From assembly GCF_019880635.1 (NCBI RefSeq), contig NZ_JAINVX010000004.1:186001-250000 (forward strand): 64,000 nt of DNA. The letters are read 5' to 3'. Below, one piece after another: positions 25,939 through 35,025 of this stretch. The DNA is from Hanstruepera marina. GTDB taxonomy: Bacteria; Bacteroidota; Bacteroidia; Flavobacteriales; Flavobacteriaceae. The notes beneath the pieces are model-generated. The model did no database searches. It was given only the letters and a program-made list of their open reading frames with translations, and was not told where the DNA came from. Every line of letters starts with the position of its first letter. Positions within the stretch are counted from its first letter, which is position 1. A program made the translations under genes and the position numbers.

Positions 25939-27606
25939 ATGAATAAAGAAAATTTAACGCCTTGGAATCGGTTTTTGGGTTTATTACAACTTGAACGAAA
26001 AGATATTTTTCAAATATTTTATTATGCCATTTTCTCGGGAATTGTAGCCCTATCTTTACCGCTAGGTATTCAAGCCATTATCAATCTCATTCAAGGGGCA
26101 CAGATATCAACCTCCTGGGTAGTTTTAGTTATATTGGTAACATTGGGAGTTGTTTTTTCTGGCGCATTACAAGTCATGCAACTTCGCATAATTGAAACCA
26201 TACAACAGCGTATTTTTACTCGTGCTTCATTTGAATTTAGTTATCGCTTTCCAAAAATTAGAATGAGTGAACTACGTGATTATTATCCACCAGAGCTTGC
26301 CAATCGTTTTTTTGATACGTTGACCATTCAAAAAGGGCTTTCAAAAATACTTATAGATGTGCCTTCAGCCCTATTGCAAATAATTTTTTCATTAATCCTC
26401 CTGTCTTTTTACCACCCCTTTTTTATTGTATTTGGCATGTTTTTATTGCTACTGGTATACATCGTCTTTAAATTCACAGCAAAAAGGGGTTTAGAGACAA
26501 GTTTGGAAGAATCAAAACACAAGTATATGGTAGCGCATTGGATTCAAGAAGTAGCTAGAACCATTGTAAGTTTTAAACTGTCTGGAAATACAAATCTTGC
26601 CATCACTAAAAATGACGCTTATGTAACCGGTTATCTAAAAGCGAGAGAAAGCCATTTTAGAATATTAATAATTCAATTCATACAAATGATAAGCTTTAAA
26701 GTTGTAGTAACTGCAGGCTTATTATTAATTGGCGGTGCACTTGTACTTAATCAAGAAATGAATATTGGACAGTTTGTAGCTGCCGAAATTATCATTCTGC
26801 TGGTCATTGGCTCTGTAGAAAAACTCATTTTAGGTCTAGAATCATTTTACGATATTTTAACATCTATTGAAAAACTTGGGCAGGTAGTTGATAAAAAATT
26901 GGAATCACAAGAAGGAGAAAGACCCAGCTACAACGAACATTTAGAAATAGAATTAAACGATGTATCTTTTAGTGTTGTCAATAGAGAAAAAGCAATTTTA
27001 AATAATATAAGCTTACATATTTATCAAAAAACTAGAGTTCTAGTACGAGGAGAAAGTAGCTCAGGAAAATCAAGCTTGTTGCGTCTTATTTCTGGCATTA
27101 TAAAACCTACCAAAGGTCAAATTACGGTAAACCAACATTCCTTAAAAAGCATTAACCTTAATCACTATAGGTCACATCTCGGCATGTCGCTTTCAGAAGA
27201 AACCCCTTTTATTGGAACCATAAGGGAAAATATTACATTTGGGAATACTAATATAACTGACGAGGCCATATATTGGGCTCTTGATAATGTCGGCTTATCA
27301 GAATTCATTAAAGAACAAGACGAAGGATTACAAACTATATTACATCCTGAAGGCAGACAGATGTCATATACAACATCCAAAAAAATTATTTTGGCAAGAG
27401 CAATAGTCAATAAACCAAAAGTATTGATTCTAGAAGATCCATTGGATCAATTTAGTGCTCACGAAACAACAAAAATCATAAATTTTTTGACTCATAAAAA
27501 TCAGCCATGGGCATTAATTGTTGTGAGTAGCAATCCAGAATGGGAAACTGTATGCGATCAAATTATTGAGTTGGAAAACGGAAATATTAAAAGCAATACC
27601 AAATAG
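25939..27606 (+). CDS. Type-I-exporter-like ABC protein with degenerate nucleotide-binding domain
   Basis: A 555-residue fused membrane/ATPase protein: six membrane segments in about 25-300, nucleotide-binding domain 335-555. Walker A is intact (G371-ESSSGKSS). The Q-loop Gln is replaced ('LSEE' at 418-421). The signature LSGGQ is MSYTT (475-479), Walker B reads LILED (496-500) with the usual Asp-Glu order exchanged, and the H-loop His is missing ('VVSSNP'). No C39 peptidase domain. The next genes encode a fusion protein and an outer-membrane channel, so the transport role is clear in outline. ATP hydrolysis must be unusual, or the domain is structural. Confidence 0.85.
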   Translation: MNKENLTPWNRFLGLLQLERKDIFQIFYYAIFSGIVALSLPLGIQAIINLIQGAQISTSWVVLVILVTLGVVFSGALQVMQLRIIETIQQRIFTRASFEFSYRFPKIRMSELRDYYPPELANRFFDTLTIQKGLSKILIDVPSALLQIIFSLILLSFYHPFFIVFGMFLLLLVYIVFKFTAKRGLETSLEESKHKYMVAHWIQEVARTIVSFKLSGNTNLAITKNDAYVTGYLKARESHFRILIIQFIQMISFKVVVTAGLLLIGGALVLNQEMNIGQFVAAEIIILLVIGSVEKLILGLESFYDILTSIEKLGQVVDKKLESQEGERPSYNEHLEIELNDVSFSVVNREKAILNNISLHIYQKTRVLVRGESSSGKSSLLRLISGIIKPTKGQITVNQHSLKSINLNHYRSHLGMSLSEETPFIGTIRENITFGNTNITDEAIYWALDNVGLSEFIKEQDEGLQTILHPEGRQMSYTTSKKIILARAIVNKPKVLILEDPLDQFSAHETTKIINFLTHKNQPWALIVVSSNPEWETVCDQIIELENGNIKSNTK

Positions 27607-27608
27607 TC

Positions 27609-28961
27609 ATGCTAAACATTTCAAATAACGAATTGCATAAAAAAATACCATTATCCGATTTTAATTCGGGTAAAATGGTATTTAATAAAAACTACTATAA
27701 AGTTTTAAACAAATTTTTATTGGTATTTGCCATCATTGTTTTAATCATATTGTTTTTGCCTTGGACCCAAAACATAACTGGTCAAGGTCAAGTAACAACA
27801 TTAAAGCCCAACCAAAGACCACAAACCATTCAATCCCAAATACCAGGCCGTATTGAAGAATGGTTTGTACAAGAAGGGAACTTCGTGAGCAAAGGCGATA
27901 CCATTTTAAGAATTTCAGAAGTTAAAAGTGAGTATTTTGATGACCGATTGGTAGAACGAACAGGAGAGCAAATCAATGCAAAGACCTCCTCTGTTTCTGC
28001 CTATCAGGGGAAAGTTGAAGCTTTAAACAATCAAATTGTAGCCTTACAACAAGAGCGACAATTGAAATTAAAACAAGCTGAAAATAAGCTTTTACAGTCA
28101 AAACTGAAGGTTAAAAGTGATAGTATTGACTTTGAGGCTGCTAAAACCAATATGGCTATTGCAGAACGCCAATACAATCGTACTGTCACACTTCAAGAAG
28201 AAGGGCTTAAAGCGGTTAAAGATGTTGAAGAAAAACGCTTAAAACTTCAAGAAAATCAGGCAAAATTAATTTCGCAAGAAAATAAATTACTGGCAAGCAA
28301 GAATGATGTCATTAATGCTGAAGTTGAAATAGGTCGTACTCGAGCAGAATATACCGATAAAATATCAAAAGCTCAAAGTGATATGTTTACAGCTCAATCC
28401 AACCAATTTGATACGAAAGCTCAAGTAACAAAATTAGAGAATGATTATACCAATTATCAAAAGCGAAATAATTTACTATACGTTACGGCGCCTCAAAGCG
28501 GCTATATCAATAAAGCATTACGTGGTGGTATTGGCGTAACTTTTAAAGAAGGTGACGAGTTGGTTGGTATTATGCCCTCTCAATTTGAACTTGCAGTTGA
28601 AACCTATGTTCGGCCAATTGATTTGCCGTTACTACATATAGGTGAAAAGGTACGCGTACAATTTGATGGTTGGCCTGCCATAGTATTTAGTGGTTGGCCC
28701 AATGTATCCTACGGAACTTATGGTGCAAAAGTTGTAGCCATTGAAAATTTTATCAGCGACAATGGGCGTTATCGTGTGTTACTAGCCCCAGATGAGACAG
28801 ATTACGAGTGGCCAGAAGCCATTCGCGTTGGTTCAGGTGCGAGAACCATTGCTCTATTGAACGATGTCCCAATTTGGTATGAGGTTTGGAGGCAGCTAAA
28901 TAGCTTCCCTCCTGACTATTACTCTCCCCAAATAAAAGAATCTAAAGACAAAAAGAAATAA
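27609..28961 (+). CDS. HlyD-family membrane fusion protein
   Basis: A 450-residue periplasmic adaptor. It has a short cytosolic N-terminus, one membrane helix (about 34-52), a lipoyl half-motif 'PGRIEEWFVQEGNFVSKGDTIL' region near 80-100, a long coiled-coil hairpin (about 125-285), the second lipoyl half ('APQSGYINKALRGGIG', about 295-312) and a beta-barrel to the end. It bridges the ABC protein encoded 2 bp upstream and the TolC-like channel 5 bp downstream. Length and layout match type I secretion adaptors. Confidence 0.92.
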   Translation: MLNISNNELHKKIPLSDFNSGKMVFNKNYYKVLNKFLLVFAIIVLIILFLPWTQNITGQGQVTTLKPNQRPQTIQSQIPGRIEEWFVQEGNFVSKGDTILRISEVKSEYFDDRLVERTGEQINAKTSSVSAYQGKVEALNNQIVALQQERQLKLKQAENKLLQSKLKVKSDSIDFEAAKTNMAIAERQYNRTVTLQEEGLKAVKDVEEKRLKLQENQAKLISQENKLLASKNDVINAEVEIGRTRAEYTDKISKAQSDMFTAQSNQFDTKAQVTKLENDYTNYQKRNNLLYVTAPQSGYINKALRGGIGVTFKEGDELVGIMPSQFELAVETYVRPIDLPLLHIGEKVRVQFDGWPAIVFSGWPNVSYGTYGAKVVAIENFISDNGRYRVLLAPDETDYEWPEAIRVGSGARTIALLNDVPIWYEVWRQLNSFPPDYYSPQIKESKDKKK

Positions 28962-28966
28962 ATTCC

Positions 28967-30364
28967 ATGAAACAGATTGTATTTGGCATTTTCTTATCCT
29001 TTAGTTTGAATATATCTGCTCAACAACCTGTCGATTCCATATTGACCTTGTCAGAATATTTGGGCTATGTAAAAGCTTTTCATCCTATTGTAAAACAAGC
29101 CAATTTAATTGTAAATGAAAGTGAATTAAAGCTATTAAAGTCTCGTGGCGCCTTCGACCCCAAAATTGAAGTCGATTATGATCGTAAGAAATTTAAGAAT
29201 ACGGAGTATTATGATAAACTGAACGCCACTTTTAAGATTCCTACGTGGTATGGTATAGAATTTAAAGGAAATTTTGAAGAGAATGAAGGTGTTTATTTAA
29301 ACCCTGAAGCCACATTGCCAGACAACGGACTATATAGTGTTGGTGTTTCCATAGATATTGCCAAGGGATTAATTATGAATGAACGCATGAATATGCTTAA
29401 ACAGGCAAAATTGTTTGTTAAACAAGCAGAAATGGATAGGCAATTACTCGTCAATGACATACTATTTCAAGCTTCTGTAACTTACTTTAATTGGCTTAAA
29501 GCCTACAATGAAAAACAAGTTTTTGAATCTTTTGTAGAAAATGCACAATTACGATTTAACGGAGTTAAAAAAAGTTATGAAGTTGGTGAGCGGGCTGCAA
29601 TAGATACAACCGAAGCCAGAATAGCACTTAACGATAGACGCCTAAACCTTGAAAAAGCACGCATCAATTACATAAAAGCAACCCTTGATTTGTCAAACTA
29701 TCTTTGGCTGGACAACAATGTACCTATTGAATTACAGGATAATATTATACCAGATGTAAATACACTTGTACAAATTGATGCAGTATTAAGCACTTCAGAA
29801 TTTGATATGGCTACATTTAATATTGACACACATCCTAAAATGCTATCATTAAACTATAAATATGAAGGTTTAGATATTGAGAGCCGCTTTGCTTCTAATA
29901 ATTTATTACCCAGAGTGAATCTTGAATACAATTTTTTATCAGAAACACCAGAGATTATTAATTCCTTTAACACAGCAAATTATAAAAGCGGTTTAAATAT
30001 TAGCATGCCTTTGTTCTTAAGAAAAGAACGTGCCGATATAAAACTGGCAAATCTTAAAATGCAGGATACTGAATTTGAAATTGAAGCTACTAGAGTTACG
30101 CTTAAAAATAAAATTTCAGCTATAGATCAAGAGCTTGATTCATTTCAAGTACAAAATGCTTATAATAGTGATATAGTTACAGATTATGAAAAGTTATTAT
30201 CTGCAGAAGAGCGCAAATTCTTTATAGGCGAAAGCTCTATATTTTTGGTAAACAGCCGTGAATCTAAATTAATTGATGCCAAATTGAAAGCCATAAATTT
30301 AGAATATAAATTCTTTGAAACTAAAGCCAAATTATTTAATGTGCTATCTACTTTGCCCTTCTAA
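28967..30364 (+). CDS. TolC-family outer-membrane channel protein
   Basis: A 465-residue exported protein (signal peptide about 1-18). The chain is mostly long amphipathic helices with the duplicated pattern of outer-membrane efflux proteins: 'VGERAAIDTTEARIALNDRRLNLEKARI' in the first half and 'FFIGESSIFLVNSRESKLIDAKLKAI' in the second. It ends the exporter operon and supplies the outer-membrane exit. No obvious cargo gene is adjacent. Confidence 0.9.
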   Translation: MKQIVFGIFLSFSLNISAQQPVDSILTLSEYLGYVKAFHPIVKQANLIVNESELKLLKSRGAFDPKIEVDYDRKKFKNTEYYDKLNATFKIPTWYGIEFKGNFEENEGVYLNPEATLPDNGLYSVGVSIDIAKGLIMNERMNMLKQAKLFVKQAEMDRQLLVNDILFQASVTYFNWLKAYNEKQVFESFVENAQLRFNGVKKSYEVGERAAIDTTEARIALNDRRLNLEKARINYIKATLDLSNYLWLDNNVPIELQDNIIPDVNTLVQIDAVLSTSEFDMATFNIDTHPKMLSLNYKYEGLDIESRFASNNLLPRVNLEYNFLSETPEIINSFNTANYKSGLNISMPLFLRKERADIKLANLKMQDTEFEIEATRVTLKNKISAIDQELDSFQVQNAYNSDIVTDYEKLLSAEERKFFIGESSIFLVNSRESKLIDAKLKAINLEYKFFETKAKLFNVLSTLPF

Positions 30365-30383
30365 AAAAGTAGGTGTTATACAT

Positions 30384-30411
30384 CTGTTATTTTAGTAAAA
30401 ACTGTTATTTT
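30384..30411 (+). promoter_or_regulatory. Direct repeat in the topB promoter region
   Basis: CTGTTATTTT occurs twice (30384-30393 and 30402-30411), 18 nt apart, 27 bp before the topoisomerase start. The second copy runs into TATTTTG, close to a -7 element. Could be a regulator site or chance in A/T-rich sequence. Confidence 0.3.
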
Positions 30412-30437
30412 GCAGCTTTCAGAATCTAATCTTTTTA

Positions 30438-32732
30438 ATGAAAGTTTGTATAGCAGAAAAGCCTAGTGTAGCTAGAGAAATTGCCAATGTTTTAGGAGCA
30501 AAAACTAAACACGATGGTTATTTTGAAGGTAATGGCTACGCAGTAACATACACTTTTGGACATTTATGCACGCTTAAAGAACCTAATGATTACAAACCAC
30601 ATTGGAAACGTTGGGATTTAAACAACTTACCCATGTTGCCTGAAAAATTTGAAACTAAAATTGCAGGCGATTCAGGAATTAAAAAACAGTTTAACATAGT
30701 AAAATCGTTGTTCGACAAAGCCGATGTTGTTATTAATTGCGGTGATGCTGGTCAGGAAGGAGAGCTTATACAGCGTTGGGTATTTAACCAAGCTAATTAT
30801 AAGGGAAAGGTGCAGCGCTTGTGGATTTCATCCTTAACTACTGAAGCGATAAAAGAAGGCTTTGAAAATTTAAAATCTTCTGAAAACTACAACAATCTAT
30901 ATTATGCTGGATTTTCTCGTGCTATTGGAGATTGGTTGTTAGGCATGAATGCTACGCGGTTATATACGCTTAAACACGGTGGCTACAAACAAGTATTGTC
31001 TATAGGACGTGTGCAAACACCAACCTTGGCTATGGTGGTGAATCGGTTTAAGGATATTGAAAATTTCAAGCCACAACCCTATTGGGAATTGCAAACCATG
31101 TACCGTGATACACTGTTTGCTTATGAAGATGGACGGTTTACCAAAATGGAAGACGGTGAAATTCTTGCAAATAAAGTCAAGGAAAAAGATTTCGAAATTA
31201 TATCTATAACCAAAAAGAAAGGAAAGGAATACGCACCTAAACTGTTCGATTTGACGGGTTTGCAAGTGTATTGTAATACCAAGTTTGGGTTTTCAGCCGA
31301 AGAGACTTTAAAGATAGTTCAACGTTTATATGAAATGAAAGTGGTTACCTATCCAAGGGTTGATACCACATTTTTACCCAATGACATTTATCCAAAAGTC
31401 CAAGGTATTTTGCAGAAATTAACCAATTACAGTGATTTGGTTCAACCACTTTTAGGCAAGAAAATAAAGAAGTCCAGCAAAGTTTTTAACGATAAAAAAG
31501 TAACCGATCACCATGCCATTATTCCAACTGGCATACAAACCAGTTTACAATACAACCAACAACAGGTTTATGATATTATCGTTAAACGTTTTATTGCTGT
31601 GTTTTACGACGAGTGTTCGGTCTCCAATACAACGGTCATTGGAAAAGCAGCTGAAGTAAATTTTAAAGCTACAGGAAAAGAAATACTTAAAAAAGGTTGG
31701 CGTATTGTTTTTGAAACTGAAAATACAGTAAAAAAAGAATCTGGGATTCTACCTACTTTTACAAAAGGAGAAAAAGGACCGCATGAGCCTTCGTTTCTAG
31801 AAAAGCAAACCAAACCACCTAACCAATTTACTGAAGCCTCTCTCCTACGCGCTATGGAAACTGCAGGTAAACAAGTTGATGATGATGAGCTTCGCGATTT
31901 GATGAAAGAAAATGGCATTGGAAGACCATCAACCAGAGCCAATATTATTGAAACCTTGTTTAGGCGTAAATATATTAAGCGGAATAAAAAGCAAATCTTA
32001 CCAACGATAACTGGAATTCAATTAATTGACACCATTCAAAATGACCTTTTAAAATCTGCTGAATTAACCGGGACTTGGGAAAAGCAATTAAAGGATATTG
32101 AAAAAGGTACCTATAGCGCCAGTGACTTTATTAAAAATATGAAACAGATGGTTGATAATTTGGTCTATGAAGTCCGTAGTGAAACCCAGCGTGCCAATAT
32201 CACACACATCAATAATAAGGCTAAAGTTCCAAATTCTAAATCAACTAAAAAAGCTATAAAAGAATTAGCTGGAAAATCATGTCCTAAATGTAATCAAGGT
32301 ACTATTTTAAAAGGGAAAAAGGCTTATGGCTGTTCCGCATATAAAACGGGCTGCAACCTTGTGCTTCCGTTTAAATATAAAGGCAAACACATTTCAGAAA
32401 AACAACTTATTAGATTATTGGATAAGGGCTCTACAGTAAACCTAAAAGGCTTTAAAACAGATTCAGGTGCCATTGAGGGATTGTTGCGTTTTGATGAAAA
32501 ATTCAACTTAATACTTGAACCCAAACAGATAAAACAAAACATTCCTAATAAAATTTCCTGTCCAAAATGTAAAAAAGGAACAGTTATCAAAGGCAAAACA
32601 GCCTATGGTTGTTCTGAATATAAAATGGGCTGTGATTTTGTTTTTTCCTTTGAAGCTATTAAGGAGCATGCCAATGGAAAAAAACTGACTAGAGAATTAG
32701 TTTATAATATAATTTCTAAACCCGTAAAATAA
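30438..32732 (+). CDS. topB: DNA topoisomerase III (type IA)
   Basis: A 764-residue type IA topoisomerase. The TOPRIM domain starts with 'VCIAEKPSVAREIA' (Glu7) and contains 'CGDAGQEGELI' (101-111). The catalytic Tyr305 lies in 'VTYPRVDTTFLP', and 'GIGRPSTRANIIETL' marks the late core. Two C-terminal zinc-ribbon-like modules follow, each with paired Cys ('CPKCNQG...YGCSAYKTGC' and 'CPKCKKG...YGCSEYKMGC'). It decatenates single-stranded DNA during replication and recombination. TopB copies also sit on conjugative elements, but no transfer gene is near. Confidence 0.95.
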   Translation: MKVCIAEKPSVAREIANVLGAKTKHDGYFEGNGYAVTYTFGHLCTLKEPNDYKPHWKRWDLNNLPMLPEKFETKIAGDSGIKKQFNIVKSLFDKADVVINCGDAGQEGELIQRWVFNQANYKGKVQRLWISSLTTEAIKEGFENLKSSENYNNLYYAGFSRAIGDWLLGMNATRLYTLKHGGYKQVLSIGRVQTPTLAMVVNRFKDIENFKPQPYWELQTMYRDTLFAYEDGRFTKMEDGEILANKVKEKDFEIISITKKKGKEYAPKLFDLTGLQVYCNTKFGFSAEETLKIVQRLYEMKVVTYPRVDTTFLPNDIYPKVQGILQKLTNYSDLVQPLLGKKIKKSSKVFNDKKVTDHHAIIPTGIQTSLQYNQQQVYDIIVKRFIAVFYDECSVSNTTVIGKAAEVNFKATGKEILKKGWRIVFETENTVKKESGILPTFTKGEKGPHEPSFLEKQTKPPNQFTEASLLRAMETAGKQVDDDELRDLMKENGIGRPSTRANIIETLFRRKYIKRNKKQILPTITGIQLIDTIQNDLLKSAELTGTWEKQLKDIEKGTYSASDFIKNMKQMVDNLVYEVRSETQRANITHINNKAKVPNSKSTKKAIKELAGKSCPKCNQGTILKGKKAYGCSAYKTGCNLVLPFKYKGKHISEKQLIRLLDKGSTVNLKGFKTDSGAIEGLLRFDEKFNLILEPKQIKQNIPNKISCPKCKKGTVIKGKTAYGCSEYKMGCDFVFSFEAIKEHANGKKLTRELVYNIISKPVK

Positions 32733-32743
32733 AATGTGATAAA

Positions 32744-32759
32744 TGTCATTTTTATGACA
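32744..32759. promoter_or_regulatory. Perfect inverted repeat TGTCAT-TTTT-ATGACA
   Basis: A 6-bp dyad with 4-nt spacer, equivalent to TGTCA-N6-TGACA, between topB and the small membrane-protein gene, 48 bp before the latter's start. Spacing resembles Crp/Fnr-family operators. No T-run follows, so it is not a typical terminator. Confidence 0.45.
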
Positions 32760-32807
32760 AGACTCACGTTGTAAATTTACAGTCAGTTAATTTAAAAATC
32801 TATCGAT

Positions 32808-32963
32808 ATGATCAATCAATTTCTTACAATGTCTAATTGGAATAACGGCGTAATCATGATAGCCATTTTTGCTCTAGTATGTATTGTTTTAATTGGTGTA
32901 TTAGTAAATTTTATGATGGGAGGTAAAAAGAATTCATCTGGAGATGATAGCGATACAGATTAA
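32808..32963 (+). CDS. Small single-span membrane protein (51 residues)
   Basis: A short gene with ATG at 32808 and TAA at 32961-32963. Residues about 15-37 form one strong membrane helix ('VIMIAIFALVCIVLIGVLV'), followed by GGKK and an acidic tail ending DDSDTD. The charge pattern predicts the tail in the cytosol. Its TTAA stop is shared tail-to-tail with the helicase gene on the other strand. I recognise no family; the sequence has the look of a real small protein because it is bounded by a promoter-like inverted repeat and ends exactly at the neighbour. Confidence 0.6.
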   Translation: MINQFLTMSNWNNGVIMIAIFALVCIVLIGVLVNFMMGGKKNSSGDDSDTD

Positions 32964-34078
32964 ACTGTAAGCTCCTTAAACTGAATATCTAGTGCCTTTT
33001 GTATATCATATACGGGTTGTAGCTCATTGGGCAATATAAGAGCTATGGAACGGCCCGTTTTACCTGCTCTGGCAGTGCGTCCACTTCTATGTGTATAGTA
33101 TTCCAACTGTTCGGGTAACTGATGGTGAATTACGAAGGCCAAATTATTAACGTCTATTCCACGTGCTGAAACATCTGTAGAAACCAATACCTTTAGTGAC
33201 TCATTTTTAAAAGCACGCATCACTTTATCGCGTTCTTTTTGTTGCATATCTCCTTCCAAAACATCAACCGCAAAACCTTCATTACGCAACGTTTCTGTTA
33301 GGTTTTTGGCGCCTGCTTTTGTACGGCAAAAAATGATGCCGCGTTGCTCATCAAAACGATCCAACAAACCCGTTAGAACACTTGTTTTATCCTTTATAGA
33401 TGTTTTTATGAATTGATGCGTAATATTGGCATTTACCAAACTATTTTTATTGACTTCAACCTTTATTGCTTTGGGTGACATATAAGTCTTAATTATACGT
33501 TGAATGTCTTCAGGCATAGTAGCTGAAAACAGCCAAGTATACCGTTTCCCAGAGGTATATTTTAAAATTTTGTTCAAATCGTGTTTAAAACCCATACTCA
33601 ACATTTCATCAGCCTCATCAAGCACCAAGGTTCTTATGTTCTTAATATCAATATGACCTCTTTCAATTAAATCCAATAACCGACCAGGAGTTGCCACAAC
33701 TATATGTGTTGTACGTTGCAGGTTTTTAATTTGTCTATCAATTTTTTCACCACCATAAACCCCTTCTGCAAAAATTTTAGAATCGCAATATTTTGTAAAC
33801 TTAAATAACTGTTTCTGTATTTGTTGGACCAATTCCCGTGTTGGTGCCAAGATTAAAGCTTGAATATGAGAATCATCAGGATTAATTTGATGTAGAACAG
33901 GTAAACCATACGCTGCCGTTTTTCCAGTGCCTGTTTGTGCCAAACCAATAAAATCAGTTTCTGTAGTTAATAAATTAGGTATTGTCTCTTCTTGTATTTC
34001 AGTTGGCGTTTTAATATTAAGTTCTTTTAAAGCTTTAATAAACTCTTTTCTAACACCTAAATCTGCAAATGAACCCAT
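32960..34078 (-). CDS. DEAD-box RNA helicase
   Basis: I use ATG 34078 (372 residues), which begins right at the Q-motif region ('FADLGVRKEFIKALKELNIKTPTEIQ'). Motif I is AQTGTGKT (47-54), DEAD is 154-157, 'SATMP' is motif III, and 'HRSGRTARAGKTG' is motif VI. There is no C-terminal RNA-binding extension, so it is a minimal core helicase. Likely roles are ribosome assembly or RNA turnover at low temperature. It faces two rRNA methyltransferase genes. Confidence 0.93.
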   Translation of the reverse strand: MGSFADLGVRKEFIKALKELNIKTPTEIQEETIPNLLTTETDFIGLAQTGTGKTAAYGLPVLHQINPDDSHIQALILAPTRELVQQIQKQLFKFTKYCDSKIFAEGVYGGEKIDRQIKNLQRTTHIVVATPGRLLDLIERGHIDIKNIRTLVLDEADEMLSMGFKHDLNKILKYTSGKRYTWLFSATMPEDIQRIIKTYMSPKAIKVEVNKNSLVNANITHQFIKTSIKDKTSVLTGLLDRFDEQRGIIFCRTKAGAKNLTETLRNEGFAVDVLEGDMQQKERDKVMRAFKNESLKVLVSTDVSARGIDVNNLAFVIHHQLPEQLEYYTHRSGRTARAGKTGRSIALILPNELQPVYDIQKALDIQFKELTV

Positions 34079-34170
34079 AACGATAAAATTGTAACGCAAA
34101 GGTATAGTTATTTATATGTATGGCTCTATGGTATTTCAATTATATTTGCTTTTATCCAGCATAAATAAAC

Positions 34171-35025
34171 ATGCATAAACATAATAAACATCAAAAATCT
34201 TATGATTTTAGTGCTTTAGTGAAGGCTAATTCAAGTTTGCATCCCTTTGTGTTTACAAACAAACACAATACAAAAACTATTGATTTTGCTAATGCTGAAG
34301 CGGTTTATCAACTGAATAAAGCAATACTCATTTCGGATTATGAATTGATTGATTATCAGTTACCACAGGGTTATTTATGCCCACCAATTCCTGGACGAGC
34401 AGATTATATACACCATTTAGCTGACTTATTACAAAAAATGGACTCACAAATAACAGGATTAGATATAGGAATTGGTGCCAATGGCATTTATCCTATTTTG
34501 GCTTCCCAAATTTATGATTGGAAAATGGTTGGTTGTGATATTAATCTTGATGCTGTTAAAATTTCACGGCATAATGTGAGTTTAAATGATTCACTTTCAG
34601 AAAATATAGACATTCGCCTTCAAGAAAATCCTGCCCATATTTTTAAAAATATTATTAAACCAAATGAGTACTATCATTTTACTATGTGCAATCCACCTTT
34701 TCATGCATCTGCAATAGAAGCTCAAAAAGGTACGCAACGTAAATGGAGTAATTTAACGGGTGAATCTAGTTCTGAATTAAATTTTGGTGGGCAAGCTCAT
34801 GAATTATGGTGCAATGGTGGTGAAGCACTATTTATTAAGCGTATGATAAAGGAAAGTGCACAGTTTAAAGCACAGGTTGGTTGGTTTACAACTTTAGTTG
34901 CTAAAGGATCTCACTTGCCAAAACTTATTAAGCAATTAGACAAACTAAAAGCAACTTACAAGATTATTAATATGGCTCAAGGTCAAAAACAATCACGGAT
35001 TTTAGCATGGCGTTTTGAAGATTAA
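34171..35025 (+). CDS. rlmF: 23S rRNA (adenine-1618 N6)-methyltransferase RlmF
   Basis: A 284-residue methyltransferase with SAM motif 'GLDIGIGANGIYP' (96-108) and catalytic 'CNPPF' (N174-PPF). The segments 'YQLNKAILISDYELIDYQLPQGYLCPPIPGRADYIHHLADLL' (48-89, shown in part) and 'AHELWCNGGEALFI' are diagnostic of RlmF. It methylates A1618 (E. coli numbering) of 23S rRNA. Its stop overlaps the convergent RlmI-like gene by 4 nt. Confidence 0.94.
   Translation: MHKHNKHQKSYDFSALVKANSSLHPFVFTNKHNTKTIDFANAEAVYQLNKAILISDYELIDYQLPQGYLCPPIPGRADYIHHLADLLQKMDSQITGLDIGIGANGIYPILASQIYDWKMVGCDINLDAVKISRHNVSLNDSLSENIDIRLQENPAHIFKNIIKPNEYYHFTMCNPPFHASAIEAQKGTQRKWSNLTGESSSELNFGGQAHELWCNGGEALFIKRMIKESAQFKAQVGWFTTLVAKGSHLPKLIKQLDKLKATYKIINMAQGQKQSRILAWRFED

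Noticed and set aside
30438-32732. topB as sign of an integrative conjugative element
   Set aside because: No relaxase, tra genes, integrase or direct-repeat boundaries; neighbours are housekeeping genes.
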